Positions 51,683 through 62,117 of a stretch of 64,000 nucleotides of DNA are shown one piece after another (position 1 is the stretch's first letter; every line of letters starts with the position of its first letter). The position numbers and the translations under genes were made by a program. This DNA comes from Methanocaldococcus sp. Lineage in GTDB: Archaea; AGJL01; Methanococci; Methanococcales; Methanocaldococcaceae. The stretch is taken from positions 1-64,000 of the forward strand of contig NZ_JACCLX010000016.1 of assembly GCF_024490875.1 (NCBI RefSeq). The letters run 5' to 3'. The notes under the pieces are model-generated. The model did not search any database. It saw only the letters and a list, made by a program, of their open reading frames with translations, and was not told where the DNA came from.

Positions 51683-52786
51683 ATGATATATGATTTTAGA
51701 AAAAAATCAAAATTTGGTTATACCACTGGCTCTTGTGCCACTGCTGGGGCTTATTCAGCATTGTATTATTTAAAATTTGGAAAAAAACTTGATTATGTTG
51801 AAATTGAAAATTTAAATGGAGATAAGTTAATCATTCCAATAAAAAAAATTGAAAAATTAGATGATAATAGAGCGAGGGCAGTAGTTGTTAAAGATGCTGG
51901 AGAAGATATAGATATAACTAATGGCGTTGAGGTTATAACTGAAGTTGTATTAAAAAAAGGGAAAAGAGATGTTGTAATTAAAGGTGGGGAAGGAGTAGGA
52001 ATAGTTACTAAGGATGGTTTGCAGGTAAAAAAAGGAGAGTATGCAATAAATCCAAAGCCAAGGGAGATGATTAAAACAAATCTATTAAAATTGCTAAATG
52101 ATAATGAGATGGTTGAAGTTATAATATCAATACCAAAAGGTAAAGAGTTATCTAAAAAGACATTAAATCCTAAGTTAGGGATTATTGGTGGATTGTCAAT
52201 ATTAGGAACCACTGGAATAGTTAGACCTATGTCTAACGAGGCTTATATGAATTCTTTAGTACCTCAAATAGATGTAGCATTGGCAAATGGATTTAAAAGA
52301 TTAATTTTTGTTCCTGGAAATATTGGAGTAAGATTTGCTAAACAAATATTAAAGGCAAAAGATGAGGAAATTATTGAGGTTTCAAACTTTTGGGGATTTA
52401 TGCTCGATAAAGCAAAAGAGAAAGGTGTTAAGGAAATAATAATATTGGGGCATGCTGGGAAAATAATTAAGTTATCTGGTGGAATTTATAATACTCACTC
52501 AAAAGTTGCTGATTGTAGAAATGAGATTTTAACTGCCTATTCCTCTTTATTTATTGATGATAAGGAGGATTTAAAGAAAATTTTATATTCAAACACTACT
52601 GAGGAAGTTTTAAAAATTTTAGAGAAAAGAGGAGTTTTAAAAGATGTTTTTAATCTTATAGCTAAAAGAGTTGTTGAAAGAGTTAGTGAAAGATGGAATG
52701 GAATTAAATTTGGATGTATAGTTGTAGATATGAAAGGGAACATATTAGGAAGTTATCTAACTGATTTAAACAATAAAAATAAATAA
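51683..52786 (+). CDS. cbiD: Cobalt-precorrin-5B C1-methyltransferase CbiD
   Basis: This adds the C1 methyl group in anaerobic B12 synthesis. Conserved segments are FGYTTGSCATAGAYSALYYL at the N-terminus, LGIIGGLSILGTTGIVRPMS in the middle and ILGHAGKIIKLSGGIYNTHS near 260. Length 367 is normal. It is the second corrin gene in the window, far from the CobN-like gene. Confidence 0.95.
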   Translation: MIYDFRKKSKFGYTTGSCATAGAYSALYYLKFGKKLDYVEIENLNGDKLIIPIKKIEKLDDNRARAVVVKDAGEDIDITNGVEVITEVVLKKGKRDVVIKGGEGVGIVTKDGLQVKKGEYAINPKPREMIKTNLLKLLNDNEMVEVIISIPKGKELSKKTLNPKLGIIGGLSILGTTGIVRPMSNEAYMNSLVPQIDVALANGFKRLIFVPGNIGVRFAKQILKAKDEEIIEVSNFWGFMLDKAKEKGVKEIIILGHAGKIIKLSGGIYNTHSKVADCRNEILTAYSSLFIDDKEDLKKILYSNTTEEVLKILEKRGVLKDVFNLIAKRVVERVSERWNGIKFGCIVVDMKGNILGSYLTDLNNKNK

Positions 52787-52797
52787 TAGAGGATAAA

Positions 52798-53728
52798 ATG
52801 GACGAAATAACAATAATTGAAATAATTAAAAAAACCTTAAAGTATTCTAATAATTATATTACAAAAGGAATTGATGATGATTGTGCAATTATAAAGATTA
52901 ATGATAATCTTTATTTAGTTTTTACAACAGATATGATGATTAAAAAAACTCACATTCCTTCTATATTTAAACCCTACGAAATTGGAGGGAGAATTTTAAC
53001 TGCAAATGTTTCTGACATTGCATCTATGGGTGCTAAACCTTTGGCGTTTTTATTGTCAATATCTTTATCTGAAAAAGAGGCAAATGAAAATTTTATTAAA
53101 GAACTCTACACTGGTTTAAATGATTTCTCTAAACTGTATGACTGTCCAGTAGTTGGTGGAGATACAAATAAAGGAGATGAACTAATTTTATCAGGCTCTG
53201 CAATTGGGATAACAGATAATCCAATTTACAGGAAGGGAAATGTTGGAGATTGGATATGTGTAACTAACGATTTAGGGAGAGTTTATTGTGCCTTAACCTT
53301 ATACTATATGTTTAAAGATAAAAAAATTAGTAACAGTGAGTTTAAAAAACTCTGTGAGAAATATCCTAAAATTATTGAAAAATTAAAAAAACCTATCGCG
53401 AGAGTTAAAGAAGGAATTTTAATGAATAAATATATAAGTGGATGTTGCGATATTTCAGATGGTTTGGGGAAAGAAATTAAATATTTTAAAAATTTTGAGT
53501 TATATGAGGATAAAATCTATAAATTAATTCCAGAAGATGTTATTGAATTTTGTGAAGAATTTAATCTTAACCCTATAAAAGTTGTTTTAAACAGTGGAGA
53601 AGAGTTTGAACTTTTATTTACAACATCAAAATATAATAAAGTTAAAGATATTGTAAAGGATTATTCAAAAATTCACAAAATTGGCAGAATTATAGAAAAA
53701 GGGCAGTTTATAGATGGAGAACAATTTC

Positions 53729-53757
<29 letters not shown>
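52798..53757 (+). CDS. thiL: Thiamine-monophosphate kinase
   Basis: This makes thiamine diphosphate from thiamine monophosphate. The AIR-synthase-like fold shows GIDDDCAI, TDMMIKKTH, ANVSDIASMGAKPLAF and VVGGDTNKGD, with DISDGLGKE near 220. Length is 319. Its 3' end overlaps the start of the archaeosortase-like gene. Confidence 0.92.
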
Positions 53758-55032
<1,275 letters not shown>

Positions 55033-55061
55033 ATTTTATAAAGAATTATTAAGGTGATGCT

Positions 55062-56084
55062 TTGAGTGAGGATTTAATTGTTATTGATGGTAGTTATTTA
55101 GAAGGTGGAGGACAGATTGTTAGGACCTCTGTAAGTTTATCTGCATTAACGCAAAAACCAGTAAAAATAATAAACATTAGAAAAAAAAGAAAAAATAAAG
55201 GTTTATCTCATCAACATGTTGCATCTGTTAAGGCAGTAAAAAAACTTTGCAATGCAGAAGTTTATGGGCTGTATGTTGGTTCTGAAGAGTTAATTTTTAT
55301 TCCTTCAAAATTAGCTCCAAAAGATTTTGAGATAAATATAGGAACTGCTGGTAGTATATCCTTAGTTATACAGACATTATTACCTTTATCCTTAGGGATT
55401 GATAAAAAATTTACAGTGAAAATTAAAGGAGGAACTGATGTTAAGAAATCTCCACCAATAGACTACGTTAAAAATATAACTCTAAAAATTCTCAAAGATT
55501 TTGGAATATTGACTGAATTGAAAGTATTAAAAAGAGGATTTTATCCAGAAGGTGGAGGAGAAGTTATTTTTACAGTTAAGCCATCAAAAATTAAAAAATT
55601 TAACTTAATAGAGCATTCTAAATCTGATTTAGTTGAGGGAATTAGTTATGTGCAAAATTTAGATGTAAATATAGCGAGAAGAATGAGAAAAAAGGCAGTA
55701 GAATTATTAAATAAAGAAAAACTAACTCCAAATATAAAAATAGAAACTTCAAGAGGTTTATCCACTGGGGCAGGAATTGTATTATGGAACGACACTATTG
55801 GAAGTAGTTGTTTGGGTGAAAAAGGATTGAGGGCAGAAATTGTTGCCGAAAGGGCTGTAAGAGAGTTATTGGCAGCAAGAAATACGGGAATGGCTTTAGA
55901 TAAATATATGGGAGATCAAGTTATTCCATTTTTAGGATTTGGTAAAGGAATAGTTGGAGTTTCAGAAATTACAAATCATACAAAAACTAACATTTGGGTG
56001 GTTAAGCACTTTTTAGATGTAGATTTTGAAATTAAGGAATATAAGGAAAATAGTTGTAGTGGTTATACTATTGAGGTGATTTAG
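55062..56084 (+). CDS. rtcA: RNA 3'-terminal phosphate cyclase
   Basis: This makes 2',3'-cyclic phosphate RNA ends using ATP. It begins [20 protein letters not shown], with the family's [10 protein letters not shown] and PEGGGEVIF blocks and the adenylated histidine in VVKHFLD near the C-terminus. Length is 340. The start is TTG after GGTGATG; an ATG within that site hits a stop at once. Archease follows without a gap. Confidence 0.93.
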   Translation: MSEDLIVIDGSYLEGGGQIVRTSVSLSALTQKPVKIINIRKKRKNKGLSHQHVASVKAVKKLCNAEVYGLYVGSEELIFIPSKLAPKDFEINIGTAGSISLVIQTLLPLSLGIDKKFTVKIKGGTDVKKSPPIDYVKNITLKILKDFGILTELKVLKRGFYPEGGGEVIFTVKPSKIKKFNLIEHSKSDLVEGISYVQNLDVNIARRMRKKAVELLNKEKLTPNIKIETSRGLSTGAGIVLWNDTIGSSCLGEKGLRAEIVAERAVRELLAARNTGMALDKYMGDQVIPFLGFGKGIVGVSEITNHTKTNIWVVKHFLDVDFEIKEYKENSCSGYTIEVI

Positions 56085-56504
56085 ATGTTTGAATATTTTG
56101 AAACTACTGCAGATATGGGTGTTATTGCTAAGGGGAAAAGTTTAGAAGATGCCTTTAAAGAAGCGGCTAAGGGACTTTTTCACATAATGGTAGATATAGA
56201 CAAAGTTGATAAAAAAGAAAAAATAGAATTTGAAGTGTCAGGAGAAAATTTAGAAGAACTTTTATATAATTTCCTAAATGAGTTGATTTTTTATAGTGAT
56301 GTAGAAAATTTAGTTTTTAGTGACTTTAACATAAAAATTGAGAAAGATAATAATGGATATAAATTAAAATGCATAGCATATGGAGAAAAAATAAACAAAG
56401 AAAAACATAACATAAAAGAAGAAGTAAAAGCAGTAACTTACCATAAAATGGAAGTTAAAAAAGAAGAAGATATGTGGATAATAAAATATATAGTTGATTT
56501 ATAA
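56085..56504 (+). CDS. Archease
   Basis: This 139-residue protein activates the RNA ligase RtcB and may aid tRNA methyltransferases. The metal-site start is [12 protein letters not shown], and the C-terminal end has [19 protein letters not shown] within the rtcA end is its ribosome site. The rtcA-archease pairing fits RNA repair; rtcB itself is not in the window. Confidence 0.92.
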   Translation: MFEYFETTADMGVIAKGKSLEDAFKEAAKGLFHIMVDIDKVDKKEKIEFEVSGENLEELLYNFLNELIFYSDVENLVFSDFNIKIEKDNNGYKLKCIAYGEKINKEKHNIKEEVKAVTYHKMEVKKEEDMWIIKYIVDL

Positions 56505-56509
56505 AAAGA

Positions 56510-56570
56510 GGCATCAGTCGGCTTGCTACTCATCATCACTCAGACGGGGATAAACGTCATCATCTGCCGG
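56510..56570 (-). ncRNA. Box C/D guide sRNA
   Basis: On the minus strand: GATGATGA (C, about 56564-56557), CTGA (D', 56543-56540), GTGATGATGA (C', about 56539-56530), CTGA (D, 56517-56514), enclosed by GGCA/TGCC. Guides are GTTTATCCCCGT before D' and GTAGCAAGCCGA before D. The D' guide partly matches a GGGGATAA segment of 23S rRNA, but the match breaks down, so I give no target. It lies antisense just after the archease gene. Confidence 0.88.
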
Positions 56571-56646
56571 ATACATATAGAGTTAATGTTTTATAATTTA
56601 TATTATAAAACAAATAAATTAGATTGTGACAAAATTAAAAAGATTA

Positions 56647-56718
56647 ATGGGAGAGTTACCAGTAGCACCATTTGAAAGAATATTGAAGAAGGCAGGAGCA
56701 GAGAATAACATATGCTAA
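56647..56718 (+). pseudogene. Truncated archaeal histone
   Basis: The 23-codon frame begins MGELPVAPFERILKKAGAE, clearly the N-terminus and first helix of an archaeal histone, then runs to NNIC and a stop. The remaining two helices (about 45 residues) are absent from all frames downstream. In M. jannaschii a full histone gene stands beside UMP kinase (from memory), so this seems a remnant of that gene. The rest of 56719-56907 is AT-rich without other signals. Confidence 0.8.
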
Positions 56719-56907
56719 AACCTTACAGTAATATTATAATTATGTTCCACCTTTTTATTTTTTGTGGATATTAATTTAAATATTTAAATATATTGTAAAA
56801 TAATTAGTAGAAGGTAGAAATAAAAAGTTTGGTAAGATTAATTTTATATACCAAGTATGTTTTGTTTTTATTAGCAAAAATACTCATTATATACTTTTGG
56901 TGATAAA

Positions 56908-57588
56908 ATGAGAATTGTTTTTGATTTGGGTGGTTCAGTTATAATGCCAAAGGAAGGAGCGAATGCTAAAAAGATTAAAGAATATGCAGATGTTTTTAAA
57001 AAGATAAAAGATGAAGGGCATGAAATAGCGATAGTTGTTGGAGGAGGAAAGACAGCAAGAGAATATATAAGTATAGCAAGAGAACTTAAAGCTAATAATA
57101 GTTTTTGCGATGAAATTGGAATAATGGCTACGAGAATGAACGCAATGATTTTAATTTCAGCATTAGGAGACTATAGTATAAAAAAAGTTCCAACATCTTT
57201 TGAAGAGGCAGAATTAATTTTAAATTTAGGAAAGATTCCAGTTATGGGTGGAACTCATCCGGGTCATACTACTGATGCTGTTTCTGCCTCATTGGCAGAG
57301 TTTATAAACGCTGATCTATTAGTTATAGGAACAAATGTAGATGGTGTCTATAATAAAGATCCTAATAAATATAAAGATGCAAAAAAATTTGATAAAATTT
57401 CTGCAAAACAACTCGTTGATTTAGCCTTATCATTTTCATTAGAGGCAGGATCATCATCAGTTATTGATCTATTAGCGGCTAAAATTATTGAAAGATCTAA
57501 ATTAAAAGTAATAGTTGTTAAAGGAACTCCTGAAGAACTTTTAAATGTTAGTAAAGGAATAGTAAATGGAACAATAATTGAGGGATAG
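56908..57588 (+). CDS. pyrH: UMP kinase
   Basis: This phosphorylates UMP to UDP and is of the archaeal amino-acid-kinase-fold type. Motifs are FDLGGSVIMPKEG at the N-terminus, VVGGGKTAREYI, MGGTHPGHTTDAV and NVDGVYNKDPN. Length is 226. The start is ATG after GGTGAT. The zinc-ribbon gene follows after two bases. Confidence 0.95.
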   Translation: MRIVFDLGGSVIMPKEGANAKKIKEYADVFKKIKDEGHEIAIVVGGGKTAREYISIARELKANNSFCDEIGIMATRMNAMILISALGDYSIKKVPTSFEEAELILNLGKIPVMGGTHPGHTTDAVSASLAEFINADLLVIGTNVDGVYNKDPNKYKDAKKFDKISAKQLVDLALSFSLEAGSSSVIDLLAAKIIERSKLKVIVVKGTPEELLNVSKGIVNGTIIEG

Positions 57589-57590
57589 AT

Positions 57591-57785
57591 ATGAAAATTC
57601 CTAAACATAGGCATTGTTTAAATTGTGGTATCTCAATACCTCCAGATCAGGTTTTTTGTTCAGAAAAATGTAGAATGGAGTATATGCAAAGAAGAAAAAG
57701 AATGTTAAGAACTCAATATATGTTTTTAGCAGTAGCCCTACTTATAATTTTATATTACATAATTTCAATAGAATTTAAAATCTAA
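57591..57785 (+). CDS. DUF2116-type zinc-ribbon membrane protein
   Basis: This 64-residue protein has a zinc ribbon (HCLNCGISIPPDQVFCSEKC, residues 8-27), a basic linker (MQRRKRM) and one C-terminal membrane helix. The function is unknown. It is translationally coupled to pyrH, with two bases between them. Confidence 0.8.
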   Translation: MKIPKHRHCLNCGISIPPDQVFCSEKCRMEYMQRRKRMLRTQYMFLAVALLIILYYIISIEFKI

Positions 57786-57821
57786 AACCAAAAATTATTT
57801 AAAACAATGGTTTCAATTTAG

Positions 57822-57947
57822 TTATGTCTATTGTCCTGACTCCTCTATATAGGAGTTGGGACTTGTCGATGATCCAGTGGATATTCTATCCCTTTAACCC
57901 CAAGGGGATAGATAAATGATGAAACTGGTGAGGCATAGGGGGATAAC
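57822..57947 (+). ncRNA. Structured RNA candidate upstream of rps6e
   Basis: This GC-rich island in an AT-rich gap of 318 bp can fold into at least three stems: outer GTTAT/ATAAC, then ACTCCT-CTATAT-AGGAGT (57839-57856), then TCTATCCC...GGGATAGA (57885-57913) above CCAGT/ACTGG. The last arm holds AUGAUGA and a possible tandem G-A kink-turn. It could be an H/ACA-type guide, another L7Ae-bound RNA or a leader for rps6e. A strong AAAGGAGGT site precedes rps6e 156 bases later. I cannot name the family. Confidence 0.5.
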
Positions 57948-58103
57948 TAATTAAAATTAAAAATTTAAACTGTTTTATTATAGAATTAAAAAGATAAATT
58001 AAAATTAAATTTAAAAAACTGAATAACTAAATAAGTTAATATATTACAACAAATAATAAAAAATTAAAAAATTAAATAAAACAACATAAAGGAGGTAATT
58101 ACT

Positions 58104-58496
58104 ATGCCTACAGCAAAGTTTGTTGTTGCAGATCCAAAAACTGGGAGATGCTACCAAATAGAGGCAGATAACACTCCATTAGTTGGAAAAAGAATAGGAG
58201 AAACATTTGACGGTAGTATATTAGGATTAGAAGGATACAAATTAGAAATAACTGGAGGTTCTGATTCAAGTGGATTTCCAATGAGACCTGATATCCACGG
58301 AAGTAGAAAAGTTAGAGTCTTATTAAGTGCTCCACCAGGATTTAGACCAAAAAGAAAAGGAGAAAGAAGAAGAAAAACAGTAAGAGGAAATACAATAGCC
58401 CCAGATATTGTCCAAATCAATTGTAAAGTTGTTGAATATGGTGAAAAATCAATTCCTGAGTTGTTAGGATTAGAAGGTGGGGAGCAAAGTGAATAA
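58104..58496 (+). CDS. rps6e: Ribosomal protein S6e
   Basis: This small-subunit protein is 130 residues, the short archaeal form without the eukaryotic phosphorylated tail. [18 protein letters not shown] begins it and the basic [18 protein letters not shown] is the rRNA-binding segment. The ribosome site AAAGGAGGT is among the strongest in the window. aIF2-gamma follows after 237 bases of AT-rich sequence with no other feature. Confidence 0.96.
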   Translation: MPTAKFVVADPKTGRCYQIEADNTPLVGKRIGETFDGSILGLEGYKLEITGGSDSSGFPMRPDIHGSRKVRVLLSAPPGFRPKRKGERRRKTVRGNTIAPDIVQINCKVVEYGEKSIPELLGLEGGEQSE

Positions 58497-58733
58497 ATGT
58501 TAAAATTAGTATAATTTATTTTTCATAGTTAGTTTTTAAATGAATCTCAGTAAATTCATTTTTATTCTTTAATACTATTTTTTACAACATTAAATATAAA
58601 TAATGTGGAAACACTATAATGTTTTAAAATATCGTTAATGTCATAAATAAAACTTAATATTTACACATTATTAATCTTTATTAGTTGTTAAGATTATTTC
58701 AATAAATTAATTTAATTAACATGGGGGATAATT

Positions 58734-59969
58734 ATGGCAAAGAAAAAACAATCTAAACAGGCAGAAGTTAATATTGGAATGGTTGGTCATGTTGATCACG
58801 GAAAAACAAGTTTAACAAAAGCATTAACTGGAATCTGGACAGACAGGCATAGTGAAGAGTTAAGAAGAGGGATATCAATTAGATTGGGATATGCAGATTG
58901 TGAAATAAGAAAATGCCCTCAATGTGGAACTTACACAACTAAACCAAGATGTCCAAACTGTTTAGCTGAAACTGAATTTTTAAGGAGAGTTTCATTTGTA
59001 GATTCTCCTGGGCATGAAACATTAATGGCTACGATGTTATCAGGAGCCTCACTAATGGATGGGGCAATTTTGGTTATAGCCGCCAATGAACCATGTCCAC
59101 AACCTCAAACAAAAGAGCATTTAATGGCTTTGGAAATCTTAGGAATTGATAAAATTATTATCGTTCAAAATAAAATTGACTTAGTTGATGAAAAACAGGC
59201 AGAAGAAAATTATAGACAGATAAAGGAATTTGTTAAGGGAACTATTGCTGAAAATGCTCCAATAATCCCAATCTCTGCTCATCATGAAGCAAATATTGAT
59301 GTTTTATTAAAGGCAATACAAGATTTTATTCCTACGCCTGAAAGAGATCCTAACGCTACACCAAGAATGTATGTTGCAAGAAGTTTCGATATAAATAAGC
59401 CAGGAACTGAAATTAAAGATTTAAAAGGAGGAGTATTGGGAGGAGCAATAATACAGGGTACTTTCAAAGTAGGAGATGAAATTGAAATTAGACCAGGGAT
59501 TAAGGTAACTGAAGGAAATAAAACATTTTGGAAACCATTAACTACTAAAATTGTCTCATTAGCTGCTGGAAATACAATACTTAAAAAAGCACATCCGGGA
59601 GGTTTAATTGGGGTTGGGACAACATTAGATCCATACTTAACAAAGTCAGACGCATTAACTGGAAGTGTTGTTGGCTTGCCAGGAACACTCCCTCCAATAA
59701 GGGAAAAAATTACTATAAAGGCTAATTTATTAGAGAGAGTCGTTGGTACTAAGGAAGAGTTAAAAATTGAGCCATTAAGAACAGGAGAGGTTTTAATGCT
59801 GAATATTGGAACTGCTACAACTGCAGGGGTTATAACATCAGCAAGAGGAGATATAGCAGATATAAAATTAAAAATACCAATATGTGCAGATATTGGGGAT
59901 AGAGTGGCTATAAGTAGAAGAGTAGGATCAAGATGGAGATTAATAGGATATGGAACTATTGAAGGATAA
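58734..59969 (+). CDS. eif2g: Initiation factor aIF2 gamma subunit
   Basis: This GTPase brings initiator tRNA to the ribosome. [16 protein letters not shown] (G1), DSPGHETLM (G3) and NKIDLVDE (G4) are intact. A zinc knuckle CPQCG...CPNC lies in the effector region (about residues 62-77). Length is 411. The start is ATG after GGGGGAT. Confidence 0.97.
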   Translation: MAKKKQSKQAEVNIGMVGHVDHGKTSLTKALTGIWTDRHSEELRRGISIRLGYADCEIRKCPQCGTYTTKPRCPNCLAETEFLRRVSFVDSPGHETLMATMLSGASLMDGAILVIAANEPCPQPQTKEHLMALEILGIDKIIIVQNKIDLVDEKQAEENYRQIKEFVKGTIAENAPIIPISAHHEANIDVLLKAIQDFIPTPERDPNATPRMYVARSFDINKPGTEIKDLKGGVLGGAIIQGTFKVGDEIEIRPGIKVTEGNKTFWKPLTTKIVSLAAGNTILKKAHPGGLIGVGTTLDPYLTKSDALTGSVVGLPGTLPPIREKITIKANLLERVVGTKEELKIEPLRTGEVLMLNIGTATTAGVITSARGDIADIKLKIPICADIGDRVAISRRVGSRWRLIGYGTIEG

Positions 59970-60082
59970 TTTAAATTTTACTTTTGTTATTTTCAGATCA
60001 TAAAATTCATTTATTAAAATTGACTTTTTAACTTTTTAATTGTTTGAATTTTAATTAAAAAACTCTATTGGAGGGATTTAAT

Positions 60083-62038
60083 ATGAGATATCTAATAACA
60101 ACTGCCTTGGCATATACGAATGGGCCTTTACACTTAGGTCATGCAAGAAGTACTTATATTCCAGCGGATATTATGTATAAATACTTAAAATTAAAAGGAG
60201 AGGATGTTATACATATAGGAGGGACAGACAATCACGGAGTTCCTATTGTATTAACTGCTGAAAGAGAAGGGACAACACCTGAAAAGATTGTTGAAAAATA
60301 TCATAAAGAAATTAAAGAGGATTTAGATTCTTTGGGAATTGAGTTTGATGCTTTTGGGAAAACACACAGTGAGATACATATAAAAACATCTCAAGAGTTT
60401 TTTTTAAAGTTAAAAGAGAATGGGTATATTTATGAGAAAGAGATAGAGCAATTTTACTGTGAAAATTGTAAAAAATTTCTGCCAGATAGATATGTTGAAG
60501 GAATCTGTCCATACTGTGGAGGGGAGGCAAGAGGAGACCATTGTGAAGTTTGTGGGAGACATTTGGAGCCTTATGAGTTAAAAGATCCATACTGTGTTAT
60601 ATGTAAAGGAAAACCAGTTATTAAAAAGACAAAACATTATTTCTTTAAATTAAGTGCTTTAAAAAAAGAGTTAGAGGAATATATTAAAAATTCTGAAGAA
60701 ATGCCTGAACACGTTAAAAATATGGCGTTAAATTGGATTAAAGAGTTGCACGATTGGGATGTGTCAAGGGATCTAAATTGGGGAGTGCCAATTCCAGGAA
60801 CAAATCAAGTAATGTATGTTTGGTTAGAGGCACCTATTGGTTATATCTCATTTACAAAGATGTTAGGGGATGTTTGGAAAAAATATTGGTTGGAAAAAGA
60901 TACAAAGATTTATCACTTTATTGGAAAAGATATCACTGTTCATCATGCAGTATTTTGGCCAGGTATGTTAATAGCTCATGGAGAGTATAATCTACCAACA
61001 TCTGTAATTAGTGGAGGTTATCTAACCTTAGAAGGAAAAAAGATGAGCACTAGTAAAAAGTGGGTTATTTGGATTAAAGATTTCGTTAAATATTTTGATG
61101 CAGACTATTTGAGATACTATTTAATAATGTCTGCCCCTTTATTTAAAGATTGTGATTTCTCATTTGATGATTTCAAAAATAAGATTAACAATGAACTTAT
61201 AAATATAATTGGGAACTTTACACATAGAGTTTTAACATTTACGCATAGAAAGTTTAAAAAGGTTCCAATAGTAGATGAAAAGAGATTAAAAGAGGATGAT
61301 AAAAAGTTATTACAAAAATGTGAAGAAACTATTAATTTAGTTGATAAAAATATAAGGAGTTTCAAATTTAGAGATGCCTTAGTTAATATATTGCATCTTG
61401 CTATTGAGGGGAATACTTACTTCCAAAAGATGGAACCATGGGCTGTAAAGAACGAAAAAAGATTGGAAGAAATATTATATACTTGCTGTAAAGTGGTTAA
61501 AACCTTAGCATATTTATTGTATCCATATATGCCTAAAAAGTCTCTTGCTTTGTTGGATTTAATGAATGAAGAACTTGATTTAAATTTAAAAGGAAATGAG
61601 TTAAAAAAACCAAAGATTATATTTAAAAAGATAGATGATAAAAAGATAGAAGAGATGAAGAAAAATCTCTATAAAAATAAAGAAAAAGAAGAAAATGAGA
61701 AAGAAAAAATGGAACAAATAGATATAAATTACTTAGAAAAAATTGATTTAAGAGTAGGAGAAGTTGTTGAGGCTGAAGATATACCTAAATCAAAAAAACT
61801 TTTAAAATTAGTTGTTGATTTAGGAAATGAAAAGAGACAAATAGTTTCAGGAATTAAAAATTACTATAAACCAGAGGAGTTAGTTGGTAAAAAAGTGATT
61901 ATTGTATGTAATTTAAAACCTGCCAAGTTGTGTGGAGTTGTATCTGAAGGTATGATATTAGCGGCTGAAGATGATGAAGGAAAAGTTTGTCTATTAACAG
62001 TTGATAAAGATATAAAAGCAGGGAGTAAAGTAAGATAA
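60083..62038 (+). CDS. metG: Methionyl-tRNA synthetase
   Basis: This charges tRNA-Met. The class I signature GPLHLGHAR is at the N-terminus and KKMSTSKKW near 317. Two zinc knuckles (CENC...CPYC and CEVC...CVIC) lie about residues 127-172. A C-terminal OB-fold tRNA-binding domain (about 550-651) is fused, beginning [13 protein letters not shown] lysine/glutamate-rich linker precedes it. The start is ATG 60083 after GGAGG; a TTG upstream is part of that site. Confidence 0.97.
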   Translation: MRYLITTALAYTNGPLHLGHARSTYIPADIMYKYLKLKGEDVIHIGGTDNHGVPIVLTAEREGTTPEKIVEKYHKEIKEDLDSLGIEFDAFGKTHSEIHIKTSQEFFLKLKENGYIYEKEIEQFYCENCKKFLPDRYVEGICPYCGGEARGDHCEVCGRHLEPYELKDPYCVICKGKPVIKKTKHYFFKLSALKKELEEYIKNSEEMPEHVKNMALNWIKELHDWDVSRDLNWGVPIPGTNQVMYVWLEAPIGYISFTKMLGDVWKKYWLEKDTKIYHFIGKDITVHHAVFWPGMLIAHGEYNLPTSVISGGYLTLEGKKMSTSKKWVIWIKDFVKYFDADYLRYYLIMSAPLFKDCDFSFDDFKNKINNELINIIGNFTHRVLTFTHRKFKKVPIVDEKRLKEDDKKLLQKCEETINLVDKNIRSFKFRDALVNILHLAIEGNTYFQKMEPWAVKNEKRLEEILYTCCKVVKTLAYLLYPYMPKKSLALLDLMNEELDLNLKGNELKKPKIIFKKIDDKKIEEMKKNLYKNKEKEENEKEKMEQIDINYLEKIDLRVGEVVEAEDIPKSKKLLKLVVDLGNEKRQIVSGIKNYYKPEELVGKKVIIVCNLKPAKLCGVVSEGMILAAEDDEGKVCLLTVDKDIKAGSKVR

Positions 62039-62117
62039 AAATAATAAAATTACTTTAAAACTCCTTTACTTTTTTACTTTTTGTTAAAATAAAAAATTAA
62101 AAATTGACTTTATTATT

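Noticed and set aside
58500-58733. A riboswitch between rps6e and aIF2-gamma
   Set aside because: Only AT-rich sequence with weak, short stems; no known aptamer pattern.
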